Below, in pieces: positions 1 through 7,362 of a stretch of DNA of 64,000 nucleotides. A program made the position numbers and the translations under genes. Source of the stretch: DAITQM01 sp039794245 (lineage in GTDB: Bacteria > Pseudomonadota > Gammaproteobacteria > Xanthomonadales > Wenzhouxiangellaceae). Within the stretch, counting starts at the first letter, position 1. The number at the start of each line of letters is the position of its first letter. Location of the stretch: NCBI GenBank assembly GCA_039794245.1, contig JBDIVS010000011.1, positions 33,378 to 97,377 on the forward strand, in the 5' to 3' direction. A model generated the notes under the pieces. It was not told the origin of the DNA. It was given only the letters and a program-made list of their open reading frames with translations, and searched no databases.

Positions 1-1125
1 CGCTCCGGCTTCGAGCGGGTGATCCGGCCGCGCCTCGAGGACGCGCAGTTTTTCTGGGAACAGGATCGCCGCCAGCCGCTGGCCGCTTATGCCCCCGCGC
101 TCGAATCAATGGTGTATCAGCGCCGGCTCGGATCGCTGGCCGACAAGACGCGCCGCGTCACCCGGCTCGCCACGCGCCTCGCCGAGGCTCTGGGTACTGA
201 GACCGTCACGGCCCGCCGCGCGGCGGAACTGGCGCGCTGCGACTTGGCGACCTTGATGGTTGGCGAGTTTCCCGAGCTGCAAGGCATCATGGGCCGGTAC
301 TATGCCCTTGACTCCGGTGAGCCCGAGGCGGTGGCGGCGGCGATCGAATCCCACTACTTGCCGCGCCGCGCCGGCGACCCGGTCGCCGGCGACGAAGCCG
401 GCCGCCTTGTCGCCGTCGCCGAGCGCGCCGATACGCTGGTCGGCATCTTCACCGCCGGCTTGAAACCGAGCGGCAAGGGCGACCCTTATGCCCTGCGCCG
501 GGCGGCGCTCGGCCTGGTCAGAACCCTGATCGAAGGTGGTATCGAACTTGGCCTCGATAAGGTGCTGTCGCTGGCCGCCGCCGGTCTGGCGGAGCAATTT
601 GCGCCGAGCGCTGAGGTCATCGCCAGCGTCCGTGAATTCATTTTTGAACGCCTGGCCGGCTATCTGCGTGACCAGGGCATCGGCGCCCAGACGATACAGG
701 CCGTGTTCGCCGCCGGCGGCGACGACCTGATCGCGATCGCAGCCCGGGCCAGGGGCCTTGAAGCCTTCGCCGCCGATCCGGCGATCCAGGCGCTCAGCCA
801 GGCCAACAAGCGGGCGGCCAACCTTCTGCGCCAGGCGGCCGCCGGGGATTTACCCGCGATCGACGAGGCGCTGTTCGAGGCCGCGGCCGAACGGGCCTTG
901 TATGAGGCGCTCGGGGCACACCGGGAACGCCTGGCAGCCCGCGGCCGCGATTACCACACCGCGTGCGCCGACCTGGCCAAGCTGGCACCGGTGGTCGATC
1001 GCTTCTTCAACGATGTGATGGTGATGGTCGACGATCTGCCGCGCCGCCACAACCGCCTGGCACTGCTCGCCGCGCTGCGCCAGTTGTTTTTAGGCATCGC
1101 CGACCTTAGCCTGCTGGCGGTTTGA
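1..1125 (+). CDS. glyS: Glycyl-tRNA synthetase beta subunit, C-terminal part (5' end outside window)
   Basis: The open frame enters at base 1 and ends at TGA 1125, giving about 374 residues, roughly the C-terminal half of a ~690-residue beta subunit. The beta subunit works with GlyQ to charge tRNA-Gly in bacteria with the alpha2beta2 enzyme. The protein is rich in alpha helix and ends in the anticodon-binding-type tail (DLPRRHNRLALLAALRQLF) seen in GlyS. It is followed after 4 bp by a GmhB-like gene, a frequent gammaproteobacterial order. The internal GTG at 19 is not the start, because the reading frame continues upstream of it. Confidence 0.93.
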   Translation, partial: RSGFERVIRPRLEDAQFFWEQDRRQPLAAYAPALESMVYQRRLGSLADKTRRVTRLATRLAEALGTETVTARRAAELARCDLATLMVGEFPELQGIMGRYYALDSGEPEAVAAAIESHYLPRRAGDPVAGDEAGRLVAVAERADTLVGIFTAGLKPSGKGDPYALRRAALGLVRTLIEGGIELGLDKVLSLAAAGLAEQFAPSAEVIASVREFIFERLAGYLRDQGIGAQTIQAVFAAGGDDLIAIAARARGLEAFAADPAIQALSQANKRAANLLRQAAAGDLPAIDEALFEAAAERALYEALGAHRERLAARGRDYHTACADLAKLAPVVDRFFNDVMVMVDDLPRRHNRLALLAALRQLFLGIADLSLLAV

Positions 1126-1129
1126 CACC

Positions 1130-1648
1130 ATGCCCCCGACCCAAGCGTGCCCCTGCCGGATGCTGCTGATCGAAGCCGCGTTGCTGGCCCCCGGCGGCGA
1201 GACGCCCGAGCGGGCCGCACTCGAGATGCTTTGCGCTTACAGCCATAGCTCGTGGCGTCTGCTGGTCGTGATGAATGAACCGGAACACTGGCAACCGACC
1301 CGGCGCTCGATGGACCGCCACCTGCTGTTGCAGCAGAACATCCACGAACACCTGACCCGTCTCGGCGCTCACCTGGACGGCGTGCTCTATCTGCCGTCGC
1401 CGCTGCTCGGCCGCCGCCAGAAGCGCAGCGCGGCGTTGCTGGCCGTGATCGAGCGCACCGGCATCGAGCCGGATGCCGTCTGGTACATCGGCGCCGACCC
1501 GCTCAACGTGCAGGCCGCGGCGCGCGCCGGTCTGCGGCTCATCGCCATCGCCGGAGCGACGGAAAAAACGCTGAACCTGGGCCAGACCCCGGGAACCGGG
1601 CAGCCATGCCGGACGCTCGATGAAGCCCTGCGCCGGGTACCCGGCTAA
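1130..1648 (+). CDS. Degenerate GmhB-like HAD-family protein, probably catalytically inactive
   Basis: This 172-residue protein sits directly after glyS, where many Gammaproteobacteria carry gmhB (heptose-bisphosphate phosphatase). The overall path matches GmhB: an N-terminal strand, a helix near residues 65–80 where GmhB has its RMH segment, a DGVLYLPSP strand, and WYIGADPLNVQAAARAGLR matching the GDS..D..AA.AAG region. The catalytic features are missing. The N-terminal DxDGV nucleophile motif reads LLIEAALLA, the cysteine-rich CRKPKPG loop reads GRRQKRS, and the distal GDxxxD reads GADPLN. I infer a pseudoenzyme or an early decaying gene. The family call rests on synteny plus pattern similarity. 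Confidence 0.6.
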   Translation: MPPTQACPCRMLLIEAALLAPGGETPERAALEMLCAYSHSSWRLLVVMNEPEHWQPTRRSMDRHLLLQQNIHEHLTRLGAHLDGVLYLPSPLLGRRQKRSAALLAVIERTGIEPDAVWYIGADPLNVQAAARAGLRLIAIAGATEKTLNLGQTPGTGQPCRTLDEALRRVPG

Positions 1649-1727
1649 ACCGCAGATTCGCCCACAACCGCGGACAACCCTCAGCCGAACGGTGTTTGGC
1701 AGTAAGGCTACTGGATTGGGTTATTTC

Positions 1728-2138
1728 TCAAACACGATCACGGCTTCGCCGCGGGCAGCGGTCTCGCTTCAGAACAGCTCGGCCAACCGCGGCGATGACT
1801 TTTTCCGGCCGGCGGATCAGGATCGCATGGTGCAGTTTGCCGAACCACACCCCTTCCATGCCCTCCAGCAGATGATGCGCCATGTGCTTTTGATACCACA
1901 GGGTCTTGCCAGCGGGAATCTCGCCGGTCAGGTGGGCCGCGACTTGCCGCCAGTCGCGCTCCTGACTGGCCAGCACTTCATCCCGGCCCGGATGATCGAC
2001 GCCGGTGGCGGCCAGGTAATGGGCGTAGAACGGTTCATCGCTCACCGCGCAATCGACGCGATTGCCGAATGAACGCAGCAGCGCCGTCGATAAATTACGC
2101 GGGCCCGACCACATCGCCAGCCGGACGCCGGGATTCAC
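1728..2138 (-). pseudogene. Truncated sulfotransferase-like protein
   Basis: The frame starts at GTG 2138, overlapping the stop of the upstream epimerase gene (GTGA), so the two were translationally coupled. The N-terminus carries the family's nucleotide-sulfate-binding opening (MWSGPRNLSTALLRSFGNR), then DEPFYAHYLAATG, WYQKHMAHHLL and an ILIRRPEKVIAA segment. Homology stops there, and a short unrelated tail (KRDRCPRRSRDRV) ends at TGA 1728. At 136 residues it is little more than half of the usual ~240. The missing C-terminal half was not seen downstream, so this is most likely a remnant. Confidence 0.6.
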
Positions 2139-3130
2139 GCGGCATACTCCAGGAGGCCGCGCCGGCGGTACTCGGCCAGCGCGTCGCCGAGCGATTCGTG
2201 AAGCGGCCGGGGCGCAAAGCCCAGCACCTCGCGCGTCAGGCGATTGTCGAAACGGACCGGAATCCCGGCCAGCCGGACGCCGGCGAGCGGCGCGGCGGGC
2301 GGCCGGTGCGTGACGTGGTCGGCGAGCCATTCCTGGATCACGGCGGTGATCCAGGCCAGCGGATAGGACACCTTGAGGCGTGGCATCCGCCGGCCGCTCA
2401 AGCGGCCGAGTAACGCCACCAGATCGCCCAGCCGAATATCGTGCGCCCCGAGGATATAACGCCGGCCGGCCGTGCCGCGTTCGGCGGCGAGCCAGTGGCC
2501 GTGCGCGATATCGCGCGCATCGGCCAGGTTCAAGGTGCTGTCCAGCCAGCCCGGCAGGCGGCCGTTCAGAAAGCCGAGAATCATCCGGGTCGGCGGCGTC
2601 AGCCAGTGATCGCCGGGGCCGACCGGCACCGTCGGGTTGACGATCACGACATCCAGGCCGGCCGCCGCCGCGGCCAGCGCCACCTGTTCGGCGCGCCATT
2701 TGCCCAGGCAATACGCCCCGGCCATCTCGGCGGCGGTCGTCGTCGTCGTTTCATCGACGATCTGCGGGGCGCGGCCGCGACCCATGGCGATCAGGATCGA
2801 TTCGGTCGAGGTGTGGACCACCCGCTCGACGCCGGCGGTACGCGCGGCTTCGAGCACATTTCGTGTGCCCCGCTCGTTGACTTCGATAAAGGCGTTTTTG
2901 TCCGGCGCCCAAAGCCCCGACAGCGCCGCCAGGTGATACACCCGCTTGCACCCGGCAACCGCCGCCTCGACCGCGGCGCGGTCGGTGATCGAGCCTTGGC
3001 GGTATTCGACGCCGGCGATCGGCTCGGGCGGGAATTTCAGATCGAGGACGCGCACCCCCTCGCCGCGGGCCCGCAGCTCGGCCACGAGGTGAGTGCCGAT
3101 AAATCCCGCGCCACCGGTGATCAAATTCAT
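2135..3130 (-). CDS. NAD-dependent epimerase/dehydratase (HpnA / dihydroflavonol-reductase-like)
   Basis: This is a 331-residue extended short-chain dehydrogenase. The N-terminus MNLITGGAGFIGTHLV is the nucleotide-binding GxxGxxG motif. HLAALSGLW follows, then HTSTES and YCLGKW supply the catalytic Ser/Thr and the Tyr-x3-Lys pair (residues ~130–165). NPTVPVGPGD fits sugar or hopanoid-associated reductases such as HpnA. I chose ATG 3130 because the Rossmann motif starts immediately there; upstream in-frame sequence is not similar to the family. It is the first gene of a two-gene unit with the truncated sulfotransferase. The substrate cannot be told from sequence. Confidence 0.85.
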   Translation of the reverse strand: MNLITGGAGFIGTHLVAELRARGEGVRVLDLKFPPEPIAGVEYRQGSITDRAAVEAAVAGCKRVYHLAALSGLWAPDKNAFIEVNERGTRNVLEAARTAGVERVVHTSTESILIAMGRGRAPQIVDETTTTTAAEMAGAYCLGKWRAEQVALAAAAAGLDVVIVNPTVPVGPGDHWLTPPTRMILGFLNGRLPGWLDSTLNLADARDIAHGHWLAAERGTAGRRYILGAHDIRLGDLVALLGRLSGRRMPRLKVSYPLAWITAVIQEWLADHVTHRPPAAPLAGVRLAGIPVRFDNRLTREVLGFAPRPLHESLGDALAEYRRRGLLEYAA

Positions 3131-3267
3131 TTTTTTAACAACCGGTCGGACATGATCTGCGATTGTAGCGGGATGAAACCCGCAGCGGATTCGTGCGGTC
3201 TGATGTTCTGTCGGCCCGCCGCGTCTCGCCCGGTCGCCGGGTTTTCTCTGGAGAGGAGGATTACACC

Positions 3268-3726
3268 ATGGAAGCACTCGTCAGCCATCGCCGGTTCACC
3301 CTCTGGCCGGTCCTCGTCGTTCTGCTGCTGGCGATCGCCGCGGCGCCCGGCTGCGCCACCAAGCGCCGTACCGGTGCTGTAGTAGGTACTTCGGCCGGCG
3401 TCGCGGTCGGGGCAGCGTTCGGCGCCCAGGCGGCGGTGATCGGCGGCCTGGCCGGCCTGATCATCGGCTCCGAAATCGGCCGCCACATGGACAAGCACGA
3501 TCGCCACGAAGCGCAGCACGTCCTCGAACACAACCGCAGCGGCCAGCGGCACGACTGGGTCAATCCGGACAGCGGCCGGCAATATTCGATGACCCCGGAT
3601 GCCGCCTACAACGGCCCGAACGGCGAACCCTGCCGGCGTTTCCTGCTGCGCGAAGGCCGCCGCGGCGAAGTGACCGAACAGACTGCCTGCCGCCGCCCGG
3701 ATGGCATCTGGGAGATTGCCAGTTGA
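3268..3726 (+). CDS. Glycine-zipper lipoprotein-like surface protein
   Basis: A strong ribosome-binding site (GAGAGGAGGA) sits just before ATG 3268. The 152-residue product has an N-terminal hydrophobic helix ending APGC (possible lipoprotein cysteine near residue 29). A glycine-zipper segment follows (GAVVGTSAGVAVGAAFG and GGLAGLIIGSEIG, residues ~36–72). The soluble C-terminus, with R-x-W-x-N, PNGEPCRRF and CRRPDGIWE, resembles the RT0821/Lpp0805 surface-antigen family. It is probably an envelope protein of unknown role. It is divergent from the epimerase gene, with 137 bp between their starts. Confidence 0.75.
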   Translation: MEALVSHRRFTLWPVLVVLLLAIAAAPGCATKRRTGAVVGTSAGVAVGAAFGAQAAVIGGLAGLIIGSEIGRHMDKHDRHEAQHVLEHNRSGQRHDWVNPDSGRQYSMTPDAAYNGPNGEPCRRFLLREGRRGEVTEQTACRRPDGIWEIAS

Positions 3727-3810
3727 GCCGGGCCGGTTGAGCCGGGGGCGGTTCTGCCGCGCCGTTTGCGTCCGGCCGGCTGACGGCCGCATACGACGGG
3801 CCTTTATTCA

Positions 3811-5418
3811 ATGACGAATCTCCTCAGCCCCTTGCCCGCGGTAACGGCAACCCGGCGAGTCTGGGCCGCATCGGCCAGACTCGCGGCCCCGTTGCTTTTT
3901 GCTTTATTCTCCTTTGCCTGTATGGCAGTTCAATCTCCCGAGTTTCCCCCCGGCCGCGACTGGCTGAATACCGGCGGCCAGGCGCTACGCCTCGCTGAAC
4001 TTCGCGGCAAGGTCGTGCTGCTCGATTTCTGGACCTACGGCTGCGTCAATTGCCTGCACGTGATCCCGATGCTCAAGCGCTTCGAGGCTCGCTTCGCCGC
4101 CGAGCTGGTCGTGATCGGCGTGCACAGTGCCAAATTCGCCCAAGAAGGGCGGACATCGAACCTGCGCAAACTGGTGCTGCGCTACGGCTTAGAACACCCG
4201 GTCGTCAACGATGCCGATTACGCGATCTGGAACCGTTACGCCATCCGCGCCTGGCCGACCCTGGTGCTGATCGACCCGGCCGGCCGGATCGTCGGCCAGG
4301 TGGCCGGCGAGGGTAACGAAGCAGCGCTGACACAGGCAATAGAACAGGTGATCGCCGAATCCGATCACCGCGGCGAACTCGATCGCACGCCGCGCATCTG
4401 GCCTCCCGAACGGTTGGCCGTCGCCGGTCAGCCCCTGCTGTTTCCAGGCAAAGTGCTGGCTGACGCCGCCGGCGGACGCCTGTTCATCAGCGACAGCAAC
4501 CACCACCGGATTGTCGTCGCCGGTTTCGGAGGTGAAGTGCAGGCGGTGATCGGCGGCGGCGAACCGGGCCGTGCCGACGGCGAATTTCAGCGCGCCCGGT
4601 TCTTCCAACCGCAGGGTCTGGCACTGGCCGGCACCGACATGTTGTACGTTGCCGACACCGAAAACCACCTAATCCGCCGAGTTGATCTCGCCGCGCAGCA
4701 GGTCACCACCGTCGCCGGCACCGGCCGGCAGACCTGGCAGGCGGCGGCCTCCGGGCCGGCCCTGCAAACTGCAATCAACTCGCCGTGGGACGTGCTGTAC
4801 GACAGTGGCTTGCTGTATATCGCGATGGCCGGCCAGCATCAGATCTGGGTTTACGACCCCCAGCGGCAGGTGCTAAGCGAGTTTGCCGGCTCCCGGCGCG
4901 AGGAACTGCGTGACGGCCCGCGTCTTACCGCCGGTTTCAACCAACCGAGCGGACTGGCGCTCGCCGACGGCGCGCTTTACGTCGCCGACCCCGAGGCCAG
5001 TGCGATCCGCCGCATCGACCTGGCCGCCGGCGATGCTGTCACCACCCTGGTCGGCACCGGCCTTTTCGACTTCGGCGACCGCGACGGGTCCGGCGCGTCG
5101 GCCCTGCTGCAACACCCGCTGGGGCTCGCAGTATGGCCTGCAACACCGGCATTCCGGCTGCTGATCGCCGACACCTACAACAGCAAGCTGAAATGGCTCG
5201 ACCCGGAAACCCGGACCGTCACGACGATCCCCGCCACCGCCGGACAGCTCGACGAGCCTGGCGGCCTCAGCGTCGCCGCCGGCCGCGTCTGGATCGCCGA
5301 TACCAATCACCATGCGATCAAAATATACGATCCCGATAAAAACGTGCTCACCGAATTGACATTGCACGATCCGGGTGGTTTACTTGAGCACAAACTCTCA
5401 AACAATCCAGGGAGTTGA
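3811..5418 (+). CDS. Thioredoxin-like domain plus NHL-repeat protein (NHLRC2-like), exported
   Basis: The 535-residue product has a membrane or signal helix at ~22–40. A TlpA/thioredoxin-type domain follows, with active-site C78-V-N-C81 in FWTYGCVNCLHVIP and a cis-Pro region AWPTLVLI. Residues ~200–525 form a beta-propeller of NHL repeats, visible as recurring LYVADTENHLIRRVDL / LFISDSNHHRIVV / VWIADTNHHAIKIY blocks. The domain order matches NHLRC2-like proteins found in bacteria and animals. The role is probably extracytoplasmic redox or protein-interaction work; the substrate is unknown. It is followed 56 bp later by a small membrane protein. Confidence 0.85.
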   Translation: MTNLLSPLPAVTATRRVWAASARLAAPLLFALFSFACMAVQSPEFPPGRDWLNTGGQALRLAELRGKVVLLDFWTYGCVNCLHVIPMLKRFEARFAAELVVIGVHSAKFAQEGRTSNLRKLVLRYGLEHPVVNDADYAIWNRYAIRAWPTLVLIDPAGRIVGQVAGEGNEAALTQAIEQVIAESDHRGELDRTPRIWPPERLAVAGQPLLFPGKVLADAAGGRLFISDSNHHRIVVAGFGGEVQAVIGGGEPGRADGEFQRARFFQPQGLALAGTDMLYVADTENHLIRRVDLAAQQVTTVAGTGRQTWQAAASGPALQTAINSPWDVLYDSGLLYIAMAGQHQIWVYDPQRQVLSEFAGSRREELRDGPRLTAGFNQPSGLALADGALYVADPEASAIRRIDLAAGDAVTTLVGTGLFDFGDRDGSGASALLQHPLGLAVWPATPAFRLLIADTYNSKLKWLDPETRTVTTIPATAGQLDEPGGLSVAAGRVWIADTNHHAIKIYDPDKNVLTELTLHDPGGLLEHKLSNNPGS

Positions 5419-5474
5419 TCGCAGGACCCGATAACCTGATTTCTGCAGTATCGTCTTGACTGGGGATGGGCGAT

Positions 5475-5912
5475 ATGAAAGAGAAACTTTCACTGCTCCT
5501 GGCGGCACTGGCCGGTATTCTGCCGGCCTACGCCATGCGCCAGGTATTCGTACTCAATCTGCACCGCCTGCTCCCCCCGGCGCCGGAGGGCTGGATGCTG
5601 TCACGCGAGGCGACCCGGGCGTTCATCACCGATCTGCCGTTTTATATCCACGCCCTCAACAGCCTATCCTGGCTGCTCGCCGCCGCTGCCGGCTGCGTGC
5701 TGGCCGTGCGTCTGGCTCCCAAGGGCCGCCTGCTGCCGGGATACGCTGTGATCCTGATCCTGCTTTATCTGTACGACTGGGCAGCCATGTACTCGCTGTA
5801 TCCATTGTGGACGATGGCGCTCGATATCGCCCTGCTCACCGCCGGCGCCACTGCCGGCCTGGCCCTCGGCCGCCGCTGGTACGCCGCCCGGTACTGCTCG
5901 GCGCGGCGGTGA
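5475..5912 (+). CDS. Small integral membrane protein of unknown function
   Basis: This protein of about 145 residues has four predicted hydrophobic helices (near residues 4–22, 60–80, 90–108 and 112–132). A short polar loop after helix 1 contains LHRLLPPAPEGWMLSREA. I recognise no family motif. An ATG at 5466 is also in frame; ATG 5475 begins directly with MKEKLSLLL and looks the more natural membrane-protein start. The gene is co-directional with the thioredoxin/NHL gene and converges on the cytochrome operon across a shared terminator. Confidence 0.6.
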   Translation: MKEKLSLLLAALAGILPAYAMRQVFVLNLHRLLPPAPEGWMLSREATRAFITDLPFYIHALNSLSWLLAAAAGCVLAVRLAPKGRLLPGYAVILILLYLYDWAAMYSLYPLWTMALDIALLTAGATAGLALGRRWYAARYCSARR

Positions 5913-5916
5913 TAAC

Positions 5917-5940
5917 AAAACGGGCCGCTGGTGCGGCCCG
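5917..5940 (-). terminator. Rho-independent terminator of the cytochrome operon
   Basis: An 8-bp perfect stem, CGGGCCGC (5921–5928) and GCGGCCCG (5933–5940), encloses a 4-nt loop. On the minus strand the stem is followed by TTTTG. It lies 54 bp past the napC stop and just after the convergent 5475 gene, so it best terminates the minus-strand cytochrome operon. Confidence 0.75.
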
Positions 5941-5993
5941 TGGCACGTGGCTTTCAATCGTGCCGGTCATTCAGCTCAGTTCTTGCGGCCGGG

Positions 5994-6626
5994 TCATACG
6001 CCCTCCGGAAGCTGGTGGGCGACGCCCTTGTGGCAATCGATGCAGGTCTTGCCGGTTTTTTCGCGGTACTCGGCCGAGTGCCGGCGCTGCGCGATGCGGT
6101 CCTGGGTTTCGGCGTTCATCGCCTCGTAGCTGTGGCACTTGCGGCACTCCCTGGAATCGGTGGCCTGCATCACGTCCCAGACGATCTGGGCCATTTTGGC
6201 GCGGTGCGCCTCGAATTTTTCGCGGGTGTCGATGCGGCCCAGGAAATGACCGGGCACTTCGTTGAAGGTGGCGCCGATCTTGCGCATCATTTTGGGGACA
6301 AAATCGTGCGGCACGTGACAATCGGCGCAGATGGCGCGCACGCCGCTGGCGTTGCTGTAGTGTGCGCTCTGCTTGTATTCCTGAAAGACATAGGCTTCCA
6401 TTTCATGGCACGAGGTGCAGAACTTCAGCGTGCTGCTCGCTTCGACCACCTTCAGAAAACCGCCGGTCGCCAGCACACTGATGACCACCACGAGATAAGC
6501 GCCGATCGGGATGCCCAGCAGAAAAGCGCGGTGTGGCCGGCGCCATAGCGCGTTCCACCAGCTGCCGCGCCCATTACCAGCCGTTGCCGGCTGCCCGGAT
6601 GTCGTTTGCTTATTTTTGTTGACCAT
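5994..6626 (-). CDS. NapC/NirT/CymA-family tetraheme quinol dehydrogenase
   Basis: The 210-residue protein has an N-terminal inner-membrane anchor (residues ~33–56) and four CxxCH heme sites: CTSCH, CADCH, CRKCH and CIDCH. This is the layout of NapC/NirT proteins, which oxidise quinols in the inner membrane and pass electrons to periplasmic cytochromes. As last gene of the mtrC–mtrA–mtrB–cytochrome c operon it is the natural CymA counterpart, feeding the outer-membrane conduit. Start ATG 6626 has GGGAGCGG upstream. It could instead serve another periplasmic reductase, but none is encoded nearby. Confidence 0.92.
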   Translation of the reverse strand: MVNKNKQTTSGQPATAGNGRGSWWNALWRRPHRAFLLGIPIGAYLVVVISVLATGGFLKVVEASSTLKFCTSCHEMEAYVFQEYKQSAHYSNASGVRAICADCHVPHDFVPKMMRKIGATFNEVPGHFLGRIDTREKFEAHRAKMAQIVWDVMQATDSRECRKCHSYEAMNAETQDRIAQRRHSAEYREKTGKTCIDCHKGVAHQLPEGV

Positions 6627-6663
6627 GATTCCGCTCCCAGTGTCTATCGTTCCCTATTGGCGT

Positions 6664-7290
6664 TCACTCGAACCTCGAACCCTCGCCGGCGTAATATTCG
6701 GCCAGCGCCTGCATGTCTTCCGCGGCCAGTTCCGCCATCACCGGCTGCATCTTCTCCGGCTGCCAGCGTTCGCCGTTCTTGTAGTATTCGAACTGCTCGA
6801 CGAGATAGTCCTTGGGCTGGCCGGCGAGGATGCCGGCGTCGTCGAGCGCCAGGCTGCCGCCGTCGGTGTGGCAGCGCTCGCATTTGGCCTCGTGGATGGA
6901 TTTTCCTTTACCGGCCAGCGCCTGATCGACAGACTGCTCCGCCGCCGCATACGGCAGCGCCGAATAGTATTCGGCCAGTTCAACCGCGCCGTCCTCGCCG
7001 AGTGAGGCGGCCAGCGCGCAATGGTCTTCGGCTTCCACTTCGCTCTCGTCAGTAAAATGCCTGGCCGCACACGGCCGGGCCTTTTGGCCGAAGATGGCGA
7101 GCTGGTTCTCCAGGAAGAAACCCGAGACACCGGCGATCGTCGGCACGTCGGTCTTGTCGCTGACTCCGCTGTCGTTGTGGCAGACGGCACAGATTCCGGC
7201 GGCCTCGGGGGCTTCGGCAGCGGCATCAGCGGCCAGCAAGACACCACCTGTGCCGCAGACGATCACGATCCATAAAGTGCATATATTCAT
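6664..7290 (-). CDS. Diheme cytochrome c (c4/c553-like), periplasmic
   Basis: The 208-residue product has a signal peptide (residues 1–21, ending LLAAD). Two class-I heme domains follow, with CAVCHND in domain 1 and CERCHTDGG in domain 2. Late methionines (EKMQPVMAEL) are candidate axial ligands. The two-domain form fits cytochrome c4, a mobile periplasmic electron carrier. RBS AAGGAGAG precedes ATG 7290. Position between mtrB and napC suggests that it shuttles electrons between the NapC protein and the MtrA-type decaheme cytochrome. Confidence 0.88.
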   Translation of the reverse strand: MNICTLWIVIVCGTGGVLLAADAAAEAPEAAGICAVCHNDSGVSDKTDVPTIAGVSGFFLENQLAIFGQKARPCAARHFTDESEVEAEDHCALAASLGEDGAVELAEYYSALPYAAAEQSVDQALAGKGKSIHEAKCERCHTDGGSLALDDAGILAGQPKDYLVEQFEYYKNGERWQPEKMQPVMAELAAEDMQALAEYYAGEGSRFE

Positions 7291-7362
7291 CTCGATCTCT
7301 CCTTTGCTGACCGTAGGTTAAGGCGTTTGGCGGGCAAATTATTGCGCTGGGTCAATCGCCGC

